Shown here: positions 1 to 5,677 of the stretch, in pieces
How the letters are laid out: each line of letters opens with the position of its first letter
How positions within the stretch are numbered: the stretch's first letter is position 1
Origin: Gemmatimonadota bacterium
GTDB taxonomy: Bacteria; Gemmatimonadota; Gemmatimonadetes; Palauibacterales; Palauibacteraceae
Direction: 5' to 3'
Length of the DNA stretch: 7,404 bases
Assembly (NCBI GenBank): GCA_023554435.1
Contig: JAMJQV010000335.1
Coordinates: forward strand, 1 to 7,404
Made by a program: the position numbers and the translations under genes
Notes under the pieces: generated by a model
The model's database searches: none
What the model saw: only the letters and a program-made list of their open reading frames with translations
What the model was told of the DNA's origin: nothing

Positions 1-108
1 GCGGCCGGTTTCGACGCCAACAAGATCTTCATCCAGAACGGGCGCGAGCACGGCGCGAGGATCGTACGACGGTTCGTGGACGCGCTGGCGGAGACCCCGC
101 GTCGTTGA
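1..108 (+). CDS. C-terminal fragment of an unidentified protein
   Basis: Frame 1 is open from the first base to a TGA at 106-108 and gives the last 35 residues of a protein whose start lies outside the window. The visible end includes FDANKIFIQNG followed by a charged helix-like stretch (REHGARIVRRFVDALAE) and a short PRR tail. Codon use is GC-rich and the frame is clean, so it is probably a real gene end. I do not recognise the family. It lies 82 bases upstream of the Nfu gene in the same direction and could share its transcript. No terminator-like hairpin with a T-run is visible between them. Confidence 0.6.
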   Translation, partial: AAGFDANKIFIQNGREHGARIVRRFVDALAETPRR

Positions 109-190
109 CGGTGTTTTGCGCCGCGAATAGCTTCTGGAACGATTCTCTGGGCGGTCCCCGCGGCCGCAGGAACCAACACTCGAAGTGCCG

Positions 191-460
191 ATGAACGAGA
201 GCAGCGCCGCCACCCGTAACGCCTCCGCGGAAGAGCGGATCGAGGAAGTCCTCGATTCGATCCGGCCCGCCATTCGTGCGGACGGTGGGGACATCGAGCT
301 GGTCGGATTCGACGAGCTGGACGGTATCGTCCGTATCCGCATGGTCGGAGCGTGCTACGCGTGCCCGATGTCGATGCTCACCCTGAAGGCCGGCATCGAG
401 CAACGTCTTCGAATGCAGGTGCCGGAAGTTCGGTCGGTCGAGTCGGTAGAGTCGGCCTGA
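191..460 (+). CDS. NifU C-terminal domain (Nfu) iron-sulfur cluster carrier
   Basis: This 89-aa protein consists almost wholly of the Nfu domain, which binds a [4Fe-4S] cluster between two subunits and passes it to apo-proteins. Residues 17-38 carry the typical helix and strand with RPAIRADGGDIELV. Residues 53-70 carry the signature GACYACPMS...TLKAGIE, with cluster ligands C55 and C58 in a CxxC. The N-terminal scaffold domain of full NifU and the A-type domain of E. coli NfuA are both absent, which is normal for stand-alone Nfu proteins. The start is uncertain. ATG at 191 is chosen, with weak GAAG 5 nt upstream. An in-frame GTG at 185 would add two residues and lies 13 nt after AGGA at 168-171. 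The mrp gene at 4439 is a second Fe-S carrier in the same window. The family call is firm; client proteins are unknown. Confidence 0.93.
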   Translation: MNESSAATRNASAEERIEEVLDSIRPAIRADGGDIELVGFDELDGIVRIRMVGACYACPMSMLTLKAGIEQRLRMQVPEVRSVESVESA

Positions 461-571
461 AGCGATCGGAAGCTGTCCGGTAGCGTATCTGTACGTGCGA
501 ACCGCATTACCCGACTGACATTTCGCAGATAACCTATCCGAGTCGTGGTGAATCGGCGGCGTCGGGCTGGC

Positions 572-1588
572 TCAAGTCGCGCCGGGCGGCGCGAAATCGA
601 GGACCCATCGAGCGAGGCCGAAGAGGACGAGGACGAGCCCTTCGGTGCGTGACAGCTTCCACCCGGTACGTGCGAAGATGGCTACCAGAACCACCATGGC
701 CGTGAGGGCGATGAGTGAGGCTCTCGCGCCGGGGTCTACTGCCTGCGGCTGCAGGACACCGGCGATGCCGAGGACGCCGAGGAGATTAAAGAGGTCGCTC
801 CCGATCACGTTCCCGACGCTGATGTCGTACCTACCGCGCAGCACACCGACCAGAGATGTGGCAAGTTCGGGGACCGAAGTGCCTGCCGCGACGACTGTAA
901 CCGCGATCACCCAATCACTCACACCGAAGCTCCGTGCTATCGGAATGGCGGAATTGACCAGCAGGTGAGAGCCGACTGCGAGGAGCACAATCCCGACACT
1001 CAACTCGCCCAGCGCTCTGAGGGCTGCGAGTAGATCGTCACCGTTCCTTCTTGTCTTTCTGGACGACACTGCAAGCGCAAGGGCGGGCTCGAGCCACTGA
1101 ACTCGTCCGATTGCGACCACGACCGCGAGGTAAAGGCCCAATCCAGCCAGCAATACGGCGCCGTCGACTCGATCGAGCCTGAGGTCCGACGCGACCAGAA
1201 CGAGGAGCAGGAGAGTCGACAGAATCAGGGCCGAGCCGTCACGCCGAATGAGCATTCGAGTTGTGGGAATCGGCCTGAGGACTGCTATTCCCCCGAGGAT
1301 GAAGCCCAGGTTGAAGATGTTTGATCCGACAACGTTGCCCACCGATATGTCAGGGTATCTCTCGAAAGCGGCGACCAGAGTAACACCGAGTTCGGGCAGC
1401 GATGTCGCTGACGCCACGAGCGTCAGGCCGACGATCAGCTCTGAGATCCGCAGCCGCTTCGCGATCCGCGCAGCTGCCTCCACGATCTGCTGCGCTCCTT
1501 TGCCGATCAGCAGGATCGCGACGGCTACAAGGAGCCAGCTCGCCCAGAGTGGAAGGTCGTCAATTCGAAAGCCGGCGAGGTCATGCAA
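572..1588 (-). CDS. CaCA-family calcium/cation antiporter (YrbG-like)
   Basis: This is a 338-aa integral membrane protein of the Ca2+/cation antiporter superfamily, which exports Ca2+ (or a similar cation) in exchange for Na+ or H+. Two homologous alpha-repeats are visible. Repeat 1, about residues 50-100, has ATSLPEL (E66) and ISVGNVVGSNIFN. Repeat 2, about 225-275, has GTSVPEL (E241) and ISVGNVIGSDLFN. The paired acidic residues in the PEL motifs line the ion path in this family. Hydrophobic stretches fill the rest, consistent with the usual ten helices, and a charged loop around 175-190 separates the halves. The length is normal. The start is a TTG preceded by GGAAGG at a 5-nt gap; an ATG nearby is out of frame. 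It lies 45 nt downstream of the winged-helix gene in the same direction, so the two probably form an operon. A short inverted repeat (AGGTT-4 nt-AACCT, 1615-1628) lies between them. The exact ion is not decidable from sequence. Confidence 0.92.
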   Translation of the reverse strand: MHDLAGFRIDDLPLWASWLLVAVAILLIGKGAQQIVEAAARIAKRLRISELIVGLTLVASATSLPELGVTLVAAFERYPDISVGNVVGSNIFNLGFILGGIAVLRPIPTTRMLIRRDGSALILSTLLLLVLVASDLRLDRVDGAVLLAGLGLYLAVVVAIGRVQWLEPALALAVSSRKTRRNGDDLLAALRALGELSVGIVLLAVGSHLLVNSAIPIARSFGVSDWVIAVTVVAAGTSVPELATSLVGVLRGRYDISVGNVIGSDLFNLLGVLGIAGVLQPQAVDPGARASLIALTAMVVLVAIFARTGWKLSRTEGLVLVLFGLARWVLDFAPPGAT

Positions 1589-1633
1589 GGCGACCTTCCA
1601 GGACGCGAGTGAGGAGGTTTCGGAACCTGGCTG

Positions 1634-1921
1634 CTAACAGGTCTGGATGGCGTTGAGCAACTCCGATATGAGGCAGTGCCCCTCCACGGGATGCCTCATC
1701 GGCAGGCCCAGGTTCACGTGATAGTGATTGCGACGGCCGCGTCGCTCAGGTGTCAGGTACCCGGCATCGCTGAGGTCAGCGACGATGCGCTGTACCGCCC
1801 GCTCTGTAATCCCCACCTCAGCAGCCAGGTCTCTCATGCGCATCGTCGGATCGTTGACGATGCAGATCAGAACGTGGGAATGGTTCGTGAGAAAGGTCCA
1901 CCTGCCGTTCGTGCGCGCCAT
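1634..1921 (-). CDS. Winged helix-turn-helix transcriptional regulator (MarR/ArsR-like)
   Basis: This 95-aa single-domain DNA-binding protein begins with RWTFLTNHSHVLICI, typical of a small regulator group common in Actinobacteria. The helix-turn-helix is at about residues 27-50 (MRDLAAEVGITERAVQRIVADL). A basic beta-wing follows at 54-70 (GYLTPERRGRRNHYHV). The short C-terminus after residue 72 contains two cysteines (C83, C95). ATG at 1921 is preferred over a GTG seven codons upstream, because GAGGAG sits 9 nt before the ATG, inside what the longer form would translate. The 117-nt gap to the upstream small membrane protein gene could hold its own promoter; I see no clear -35/-10 there. It is probably cotranscribed with the antiporter and may regulate it, which is inference from position. 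No sensor domain is visible. Confidence 0.88.
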   Translation of the reverse strand: MARTNGRWTFLTNHSHVLICIVNDPTMRMRDLAAEVGITERAVQRIVADLSDAGYLTPERRGRRNHYHVNLGLPMRHPVEGHCLISELLNAIQTC

Positions 1922-2038
1922 GCTCACCTGCTCCTCAAGCACTTGTGCCGCTCCCGGGCTGCATCATGGGGGTCGGCCCGTGGTTCTGGGCGACCCGCCT
2001 GAGTCTGCGTTGCCCAGTGCTCCTGTCGCCCCTGATCT

Positions 2039-2194
2039 TCAGCAAGATCCGAGCGCCACGACAAACAACACAAATAGGCCGAGGAGCATGGTATAGACAA
2101 GCGCCACTTCGAGCAGCTTCCTGCCGATCTCCTCGGTAGCCCGCGCCCACCTGAGGAGTGCGTCACGGACGCTTCCCACCGTCGTTTCAGTCAC
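2039..2194 (-). CDS. Small single-span membrane protein, 51 aa, function unknown
   Basis: The short frame starts at GTG 2194. Residues 1-29 are hydrophilic and helix-like with alternating charges (VRDALLRWARATEEIGRKLLE). Residues 30-49 form one strong transmembrane helix (ALVYTMLLGLFVLFVVALG), and the protein ends in SC. Charged residues before the helix suggest an N-in orientation. The frame stays open far upstream, but that part is low-quality sequence without a good start and overlaps the Cys-rich gene, so the short form is preferred. Shine-Dalgarno support is weak: AGG 9 nt before the GTG, in the loop of a 9-bp hairpin whose 3' arm ends on the first base of the start codon. It lies 79 nt downstream of the 57-aa gene in the same direction. 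I do not recognise a family. The composition and the clean helix make it a plausible gene, less certain than its neighbours. Confidence 0.6.
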   Translation of the reverse strand: MTETTVGSVRDALLRWARATEEIGRKLLEVALVYTMLLGLFVLFVVALGSC

Positions 2195-2220
2195 AGTTCT
2201 GCGCCTGTTGGGCAGAACTG
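2194..2220. repeat. 9-bp perfect inverted repeat ending on the GTG start of the small membrane protein
   Basis: CAGTTCTGC (2194-2202) and GCAGAACTG (2212-2220) are perfect inverted arms around a 9-nt spacer. In minus-strand RNA the 3' arm ends on the G of the GTG start, and the loop holds the only AGG that could act as ribosome-binding site. It could be a translational control hairpin or a protein operator. It has no U-run and is not a typical terminator. Confidence 0.6.
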
Positions 2221-2273
2221 GAGCGCCTCGTGGGCCGCCTGCGTCGCCACATGGACTGAAATGGCGGTTCAGT

Positions 2274-2447
2274 TCACCAGCAGTATTTACTGCCGGTCCA
2301 TTTTCCGCCACGGAAGACCGCCGTTTCGTCACACCACTCGCAGCGCACGGTATCTCCAGGCACCGGGTTGCGGGGTCCGCGGAGATCGACGGCTTCGAGG
2401 CAGCACTGGGACAGAGACTGCGCCGGCTTCCTGACTTCGGTTGCCAT
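2274..2447 (-). CDS. 57-aa cysteine-rich protein with CxxC (putative small zinc-binding protein)
   Basis: The minus-strand frame runs from ATG 2447 to TGA 2274 and is too short for many gene callers. An AGGAGAGGA ribosome-binding site sits 8 nt before the ATG, the best small-gene start signal in this part of the window. The protein has five cysteines: C15 and C16 in SQCCLEAV, C36 and C39 in VRCEWCDE, and C56 in the terminal SKYCW. The middle segment (about 30-50) reads as two short beta strands around a CxxC knuckle followed by FRGGKW. That is compatible with half a zinc ribbon, or with metal binding on dimerisation. I do not recognise a named family. It is the first gene of the minus-strand run and faces the eRF1-like gene across a repeat-rich promoter region. 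Metal binding is inferred from cysteine spacing only. Confidence 0.78.
   Translation of the reverse strand: MATEVRKPAQSLSQCCLEAVDLRGPRNPVPGDTVRCEWCDETAVFRGGKWTGSKYCW
2280..2293. repeat. 14-bp palindrome GCAGTA-TT-TACTGC
   Basis: These are perfect 6-bp arms with a 2-bp centre. The palindrome lies inside the last codons of the 57-aa gene (encoding part of GSKYC), so it may be coincidental. The ACTGAA-7 nt-TTCAGT inverted repeat at 2255-2273 lies immediately downstream of that gene's stop codon on its own strand. The cluster could be a binding site or a weak RNA structure between the two small genes. No T-tract follows either. Confidence 0.4.
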
Positions 2448-2474
2448 AGGACCAATCCTCTCCTAGCGGGTCGT

Positions 2475-2494
2475 CTAGCCTGCTGGCAGGCTAG
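2475..2494. repeat. 20-bp operator-like inverted repeat in the leader of the Cys-rich gene
   Basis: CTAGCCTGC (2475-2483) and GCAGGCTAG (2486-2494) are perfect 9-bp arms with a 2-bp centre. The site lies 27 nt upstream of the ATG at 2447, in the expected 5' leader or promoter of the minus-strand genes. The compact symmetry is typical of a dimeric repressor or activator site, and as RNA it could also fold before the ribosome-binding site. A second, shorter palindrome (GGAGT-GAG-ACTCC) follows at 2498-2510. The cognate regulator is unknown; the winged-helix protein encoded at 1634-1921 is one candidate. Confidence 0.55.
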
Positions 2495-2546
2495 GGCGGA
2501 GTGAGACTCCTCCTGACACACTCCCCTGGCGCGACTTCTTCGCCAC

Positions 2547-2573
2547 GATAGCGGCTATTGTTTTCACGCTATC
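2547..2573. promoter_or_regulatory. Putative operator GATAGCG-13 nt-CGCTATC in the divergent promoter region
   Basis: Perfect 7-bp arms lie at 2547-2553 and 2567-2573, with centres 20 bp apart (about two helical turns). The left arm also forms a second palindrome, ATAGC-G-GCTAT (2548-2558), giving three copies of a GCTAT-type half site. The right arm sits between the proposed -35 and -10 of the plus-strand promoter, so a bound protein would be expected to block it. It is also well placed to affect the minus-strand genes. Confidence 0.55.
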
Positions 2574-2586
2574 TGTTTCGTATAAT
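2558..2586 (+). promoter_or_regulatory. Sigma70-type promoter for the eRF1-like gene
   Basis: TATAAT at 2581-2586 is a perfect -10 hexamer in an AT-rich patch that stands out in this GC-rich window. A TTGTTT at 2558-2563 lies exactly 17 bp upstream as a partial -35 (only TTG matches consensus). Transcription would start near 2593, leaving a leader of about 39 nt with a purine-rich AGGGGGAG at 2621-2628 before the ATG at 2632. The proposed operator overlaps the -35 and spacer. Confidence 0.65.
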
Positions 2587-2631
2587 AAATGTCGTCAATT
2601 GCGGTGTCAAGCGAAGCCTGAGGGGGAGTCT

Positions 2632-3855
2632 ATGGAACTGAGGGAATTCCAGGGTCACATCCGCAGGCTGGCAACTCTTCCCAAGACCCGAGCTCCGGTC
2701 GTCAGCTGCTACGTGCGGGTTGAGGGCGGAGACTTGAAGCACCGCAGTGTATTCGCAGGCCGGGTGGAAGAGCTCAGGCGGAGCTTCGCCGGAGAAGATG
2801 CACGGCTTTTCGAGGAAGCTCTCACGCCGATCGAGCGCTTCCTCTCAACCGAAGTGCATCGCGGCTCGAAGGGCGTGGCCGTCTTCTCACGCGCCGGACG
2901 ACAGCCCTTCTTTCTGGCCCTCCAGTTCTATGTTCCGCTGCCCACATGGATCGCTGCGGACACTCTGCCGAACATATACCATCTGGTCGAACTCAAGGAC
3001 ACGTACTGGCGATTCGTCGTGTTGGTTTGCTCGCAGGACACAGCGCGCATCGTATCGGTGAATCTGGGTGCCGTGACGCTCGACCTGCTCACCGAGAGAC
3101 CCGACTTGCGGCAGCGCCTCGGTCGCGGATGGAGCAAGGAGCAATTTCAGAGACACCGCACGACCCGCACCCGGAAGTTCGTAGCCGACACGGTCAAGGC
3201 ACTGTCCGGAATAATGGCAGCCGGAAACTACGATCATCTGATTCTGGCCGGAGATTCGGGGATGACGGCTCGCGTGAGAAGGGCACTGCCCCCACACATG
3301 GCTGCACGACTCGTTCGAGTGATCCGGAAGTCAGGAAGAAGCGGGAGCTGGGAAATAGTGGCGCAGAGCATCTCGGCCTTCCTCGAGGCGGAGCAAGAAG
3401 AATCGAAGGCAACGGTGGATGCACTCCAGCAACAGCTTCGCACCGGCAGCCTGGCTGTCGCTGGAACGCGCGCATCGTATTGGGCGCTGAAGTTGGGTCA
3501 GGTGGAGACACTCGTAATGAGCACGGAGTATGCGCCCCGCCCCGGGTGGATGTGCCGTGGTTGTCGAATCGACCGGACGACTGAGCAGTTGTCGAACAAG
3601 TGCCCGGCGTGCGGCTCCCGATCGCTGGAGCACCTCAGAATCAGAGAGGCCATGCTGCGGCTGGCGGAACAGCATCGTTGTCAGGTGGAGTTGGTACGCG
3701 ACAGCGCAACGATGACTCGACTTGGAGGCGTCGGGTGTCTCCTCCGCTTCAGCCACGGAGCAGCCGGGCGAGTCCCCGCCAGAGCATGGACGGCACGGGA
3801 CCGCTCGTACTCCTACCCCGACGCCGGCGTTGCCGGGGGACAGTTTGGGAACTGA
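2632..3855 (+). CDS. Bacterial eRF1-like (baeRF/Vms1-type) protein with zinc ribbon and altered GGQ loop
   Basis: This 407-aa protein has the architecture of archaeo-eukaryotic release factors. Residues 1-115 form a reduced N-terminal alpha/beta region. About 117-250 form the middle domain, beginning with ELKDTYWRFVVLV. About 251-373 form an eRF1 domain-3-like region with KLGQVETLVMS (287-297), a zinc ribbon with C308/C311 and C324/C327, and the characteristic ending GGVGCLLRF (365-373). Related bacterial proteins, and eukaryotic Vms1/ANKZF1, are thought to hydrolyse peptidyl-tRNA or rescue ribosomes using a glutamine in a GGxxQ-like loop. Here the loop reads GRGWSKEQFQRH (164-175). Compared with my recollection of the GGWSQ-R-QRH form in relatives, the glutamine position is K169, with Q171 two residues later. 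The 34-aa tail after F373 is unusual. ATG 2632 is chosen over TTG 2599 because AGGGGGAG directly precedes it. Catalytic activity is doubtful; the family call rests on motifs. Confidence 0.82.
   Translation: MELREFQGHIRRLATLPKTRAPVVSCYVRVEGGDLKHRSVFAGRVEELRRSFAGEDARLFEEALTPIERFLSTEVHRGSKGVAVFSRAGRQPFFLALQFYVPLPTWIAADTLPNIYHLVELKDTYWRFVVLVCSQDTARIVSVNLGAVTLDLLTERPDLRQRLGRGWSKEQFQRHRTTRTRKFVADTVKALSGIMAAGNYDHLILAGDSGMTARVRRALPPHMAARLVRVIRKSGRSGSWEIVAQSISAFLEAEQEESKATVDALQQQLRTGSLAVAGTRASYWALKLGQVETLVMSTEYAPRPGWMCRGCRIDRTTEQLSNKCPACGSRSLEHLRIREAMLRLAEQHRCQVELVRDSATMTRLGGVGCLLRFSHGAAGRVPARAWTARDRSYSYPDAGVAGGQFGN
3816..3854 (+). repeat. GC-rich hairpins at the 3' end of the eRF1-like gene
   Basis: A CCCCG ... 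CGGGG pair (3816-3820 and 3834-3838) encloses the 10-bp palindrome ACGCCGGCGT (3821-3830), followed by CAGTT-TGGG-AACTG (3841-3854) on the stop codon. Both can fold in the mRNA and might slow or end transcription, but there is no U-run, so I do not call a terminator. They lie in the atypical C-terminal tail of the protein. Confidence 0.35.
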
Positions 3856-4438
3856 GCCTCTTCGGCCAGAGCTGGACATTCCTGCGCCCGTTGTTGTCGA
3901 CCTGTGTCCTCGCCCGGCTGCGGCCCGAGCCCCCTGAAATGACTCCCCGCTGGCCATCAGCGGAGTCGAGTAGATCACCACGCGCGATGAGCTGGAGCAA
4001 GGGCAGCCCGCCACCAGCTGTCGACCGAAGGGCTCGGCGCGGTTCGGGAGAGAGTGAGCGTTGGTCCGTCCACCGACTTGCCGTCGCTGGCCCGTGAAGA
4101 GGGGGGCGGCGAAGACGATCAGGCCACTCAGTGACCAGGGATTCCTCCGGCGGTGGCAGCGGCTCGCCCGACCCGGATGCCAACGTTGACACTCAGCCTT
4201 GAGCAATGACGTGAGACAGGAAAGGCCCTCCAGCTCCGTGTTTACTGCCTGAGCAGTTGCGCCCCACTCCCGCGGGGTGCGAACTTCGGCCTCCATTGCT
4301 TCAACGCCATCGAGTAGCGTCTCAATTTTCGTGTTTCGGCTCCAAGCCTGCGGCGACAGCAAAGTACAGTGGACCCGGCTGCGTGGCGTGACGCTTTGAG
4401 TATCGCCCAACTACATACCGTGAAGAGGTTGTAATCAT
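3856..4438. other. 583-base stretch without a convincing gene
   Basis: Several long open frames cross this stretch on both strands, but they are rich in R, P, S and G, lack ribosome-binding sites and resemble no known protein, as expected by chance in GC-rich DNA. The best coding-like piece is on the minus strand at about 4199-4345, giving KIETLLDGVEAMEAEV and EWGATAQAVNTELEGL. It has balanced amphipathic composition but only a TTG start without a clear Shine-Dalgarno, and the frame then degenerates. It may be a remnant gene. Near 4388-4421, upstream of mrp, I see only weak promoter-like hexamers (GTGACG with TACATA 18 bp later). No tRNA, terminator or mobile-element end is recognisable. Confidence 0.5.
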
Positions 4439-5677
4439 ATGGAGAACAGTGGATCGGATGTGCAGTCCTTACGAGAACGTGTCGAATCAGCACTCCGCCG
4501 GGTGAGGCCAGCCGGGACGGACGGGGACGTCATGAGCCTCGGGCTTGTAGGCGAAGTGCAGGTGAATGAAGCGGGAGCCGTTTCCGTTCTGCTGGGCCTG
4601 CGGCCCGCCGACGACCCTTCTCTCGCCGACACCGTCGGCCTGGTCCTGTCGGGCGTCGAGGGAGTCAGCGGGGTGGAGGTGCGCACAGCCGAGGCGGCCG
4701 CCCCCGCCACCTCGCCTCCCGAGGGAACGGTTCCGGCAGCCCCAAAGCCCCGCGAACCCGGGAAGTCCAGGCGAAAGCCGCTGCCGGTGGTCGGGCCCAA
4801 GGGGCCGGGCGCCGCTGGAGCGGCTGGAGCGCAGCCACAGTCCGCGGGGCAGGTGAGCCGTGAAGAGGCGTCGAGGCATCCGTCCGAGGCCGAGCCGCTG
4901 GCTGGCGTGCGCCACGTGGTAGCCGTCAGCTCGGGGAAGGGTGGTGTCGGAAAGTCCACCGTATCGACCAACCTGGCCGCGGCCTGGGCGAAGAAGGGCT
5001 ACCGGGTGGGCCTGCTGGATGCCGACATCTACGGTCCCGATATTCCGACGATGTTCGGGGCGACCCAGAGACCTCGCATTCAGGACGACCAGGTCGTTCC
5101 GGTGGAAGCGCACGGGGTGAAGCTGATGAGCCTCGGCTTCCTGGTGGACGACGAGACACCCGCCGTATGGCGCGGACCCATCATCATGGGAATCGTCCGC
5201 CAGTTCCTGCACCAGGTGGTGTGGGGCGAGCTGGATTACCTGGTGGTGGACCTTCCGCCCGGCACCGGGGATGCGCAGCTGTCCCTGGTCCAGCTGGTGA
5301 AAGTGGACGGGGCGGTCATGGTGAGCACGCCGCAGGATGTGTCGGTCACGGGCGTCCTGAAGGGCATCAAGATGTTCGAGAACGTGGACGTTCCGGTTCT
5401 CGGCATCGTAGAGAACATGCGCGGGTTCGTGTGTCCCGACTGCGGGTCGACGCACGACCTGTTCGGTTCCGGCGGTGGTGAAGGACTGGCCGCTTCTCTC
5501 GGTCTGCCTTTCCTGGGAGCGGTCCCGCTGGGCCTGGCGGTTCGGCAGGAGGGTGACCGGGGAACGCCAACGGTGATCGGGCGCCCGGATGCTCCCGAGG
5601 GGCAAGCCCTTCAAGCGATCGCCGACGCCGTGGAAGCCCGGGTCGCTGCCGCTGCCGGGAGTGCGGAAGTCTCCTGA
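4439..5677 (+). CDS. mrp: Mrp/ApbC-type iron-sulfur cluster carrier ATPase
   Basis: This 412-aa cytosolic P-loop protein of the Mrp/NBP35 family binds a bridging [4Fe-4S] cluster as a dimer and transfers it to apo-enzymes in an ATP-dependent manner. The deviant Walker A is SGKGGVGKST (165-174), with K167 as the family-specific signature lysine and K172 as the P-loop lysine. LLDADIYGPDIP (switch I) and DLPPGTGDAQLS (from D271) follow. The cluster ligands are C332 and C335 in FVCPDCGS. Residues 1-85 are a degenerate MIP18/DUF59-type domain: MSLGLVGEV is kept, but the usual DPE and cysteine motifs are replaced by PAGTDGD and RPADDPS. A Pro/Ala/Gly-rich linker, about 86-152, joins it to the ATPase. 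AGAGG lies 10 nt before the ATG. It heads an operon with the MATE gene, whose probable start overlaps its stop codon. The family call is firm. Confidence 0.95.
   Translation: MENSGSDVQSLRERVESALRRVRPAGTDGDVMSLGLVGEVQVNEAGAVSVLLGLRPADDPSLADTVGLVLSGVEGVSGVEVRTAEAAAPATSPPEGTVPAAPKPREPGKSRRKPLPVVGPKGPGAAGAAGAQPQSAGQVSREEASRHPSEAEPLAGVRHVVAVSSGKGGVGKSTVSTNLAAAWAKKGYRVGLLDADIYGPDIPTMFGATQRPRIQDDQVVPVEAHGVKLMSLGFLVDDETPAVWRGPIIMGIVRQFLHQVVWGELDYLVVDLPPGTGDAQLSLVQLVKVDGAVMVSTPQDVSVTGVLKGIKMFENVDVPVLGIVENMRGFVCPDCGSTHDLFGSGGGEGLAASLGLPFLGAVPLGLAVRQEGDRGTPTVIGRPDAPEGQALQAIADAVEARVAAAAGSAEVS

Noticed and set aside
461..571. Search for a bidirectional terminator between the convergent nfu and antiporter genes
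   Set aside because: Only TGCGAA ... TTCGCA (496-527) with a long loop was found. It has no strong GC stem and no T-tract on either strand.
1988..2031. Inverted repeat GGGCGAC ... GTCGCCC between the small membrane protein and regulator genes
   Set aside because: It has 7-bp arms with a 30-nt loop and no T-run. This is expected by chance in GC-rich DNA and too weak to call a terminator or operator.
2208..2504. A 98-codon plus-strand open frame opposite the Cys-rich gene
   Set aside because: It is the antisense of a better supported gene, has no ribosome-binding site and its product has no recognisable pattern.
2039..2521. A 160-codon minus-strand frame covering most of the small-gene region
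   Set aside because: Only its last 51 codons look like protein (membrane helix). The upstream part is low-quality sequence overlapping the 57-aa Cys-rich gene, which has a much better ribosome-binding site.
2465..2525. tRNA-Glu-like start (GTCGTCTAGCC...GGCTAGG, resembling a D-arm)
   Set aside because: The stem is too long for a D-arm, there is no 7-nt anticodon loop on a proper 5-bp stem, and no T-arm (GGTTCGAATCC-like) follows. It is better read as an inverted repeat.
2593..2598. TTGACG on the minus strand as a -35 for the Cys-rich gene
   Set aside because: No acceptable -10 lies 16-18 bp downstream (the hexamers there match TATAAT poorly), so no minus-strand promoter is called.
3331..4410. 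A 359-codon minus-strand open frame antisense to the eRF1-like gene
   Set aside because: It largely mirrors the well supported plus-strand gene, is rich in S, R and G, and starts at TTG without a clear Shine-Dalgarno.
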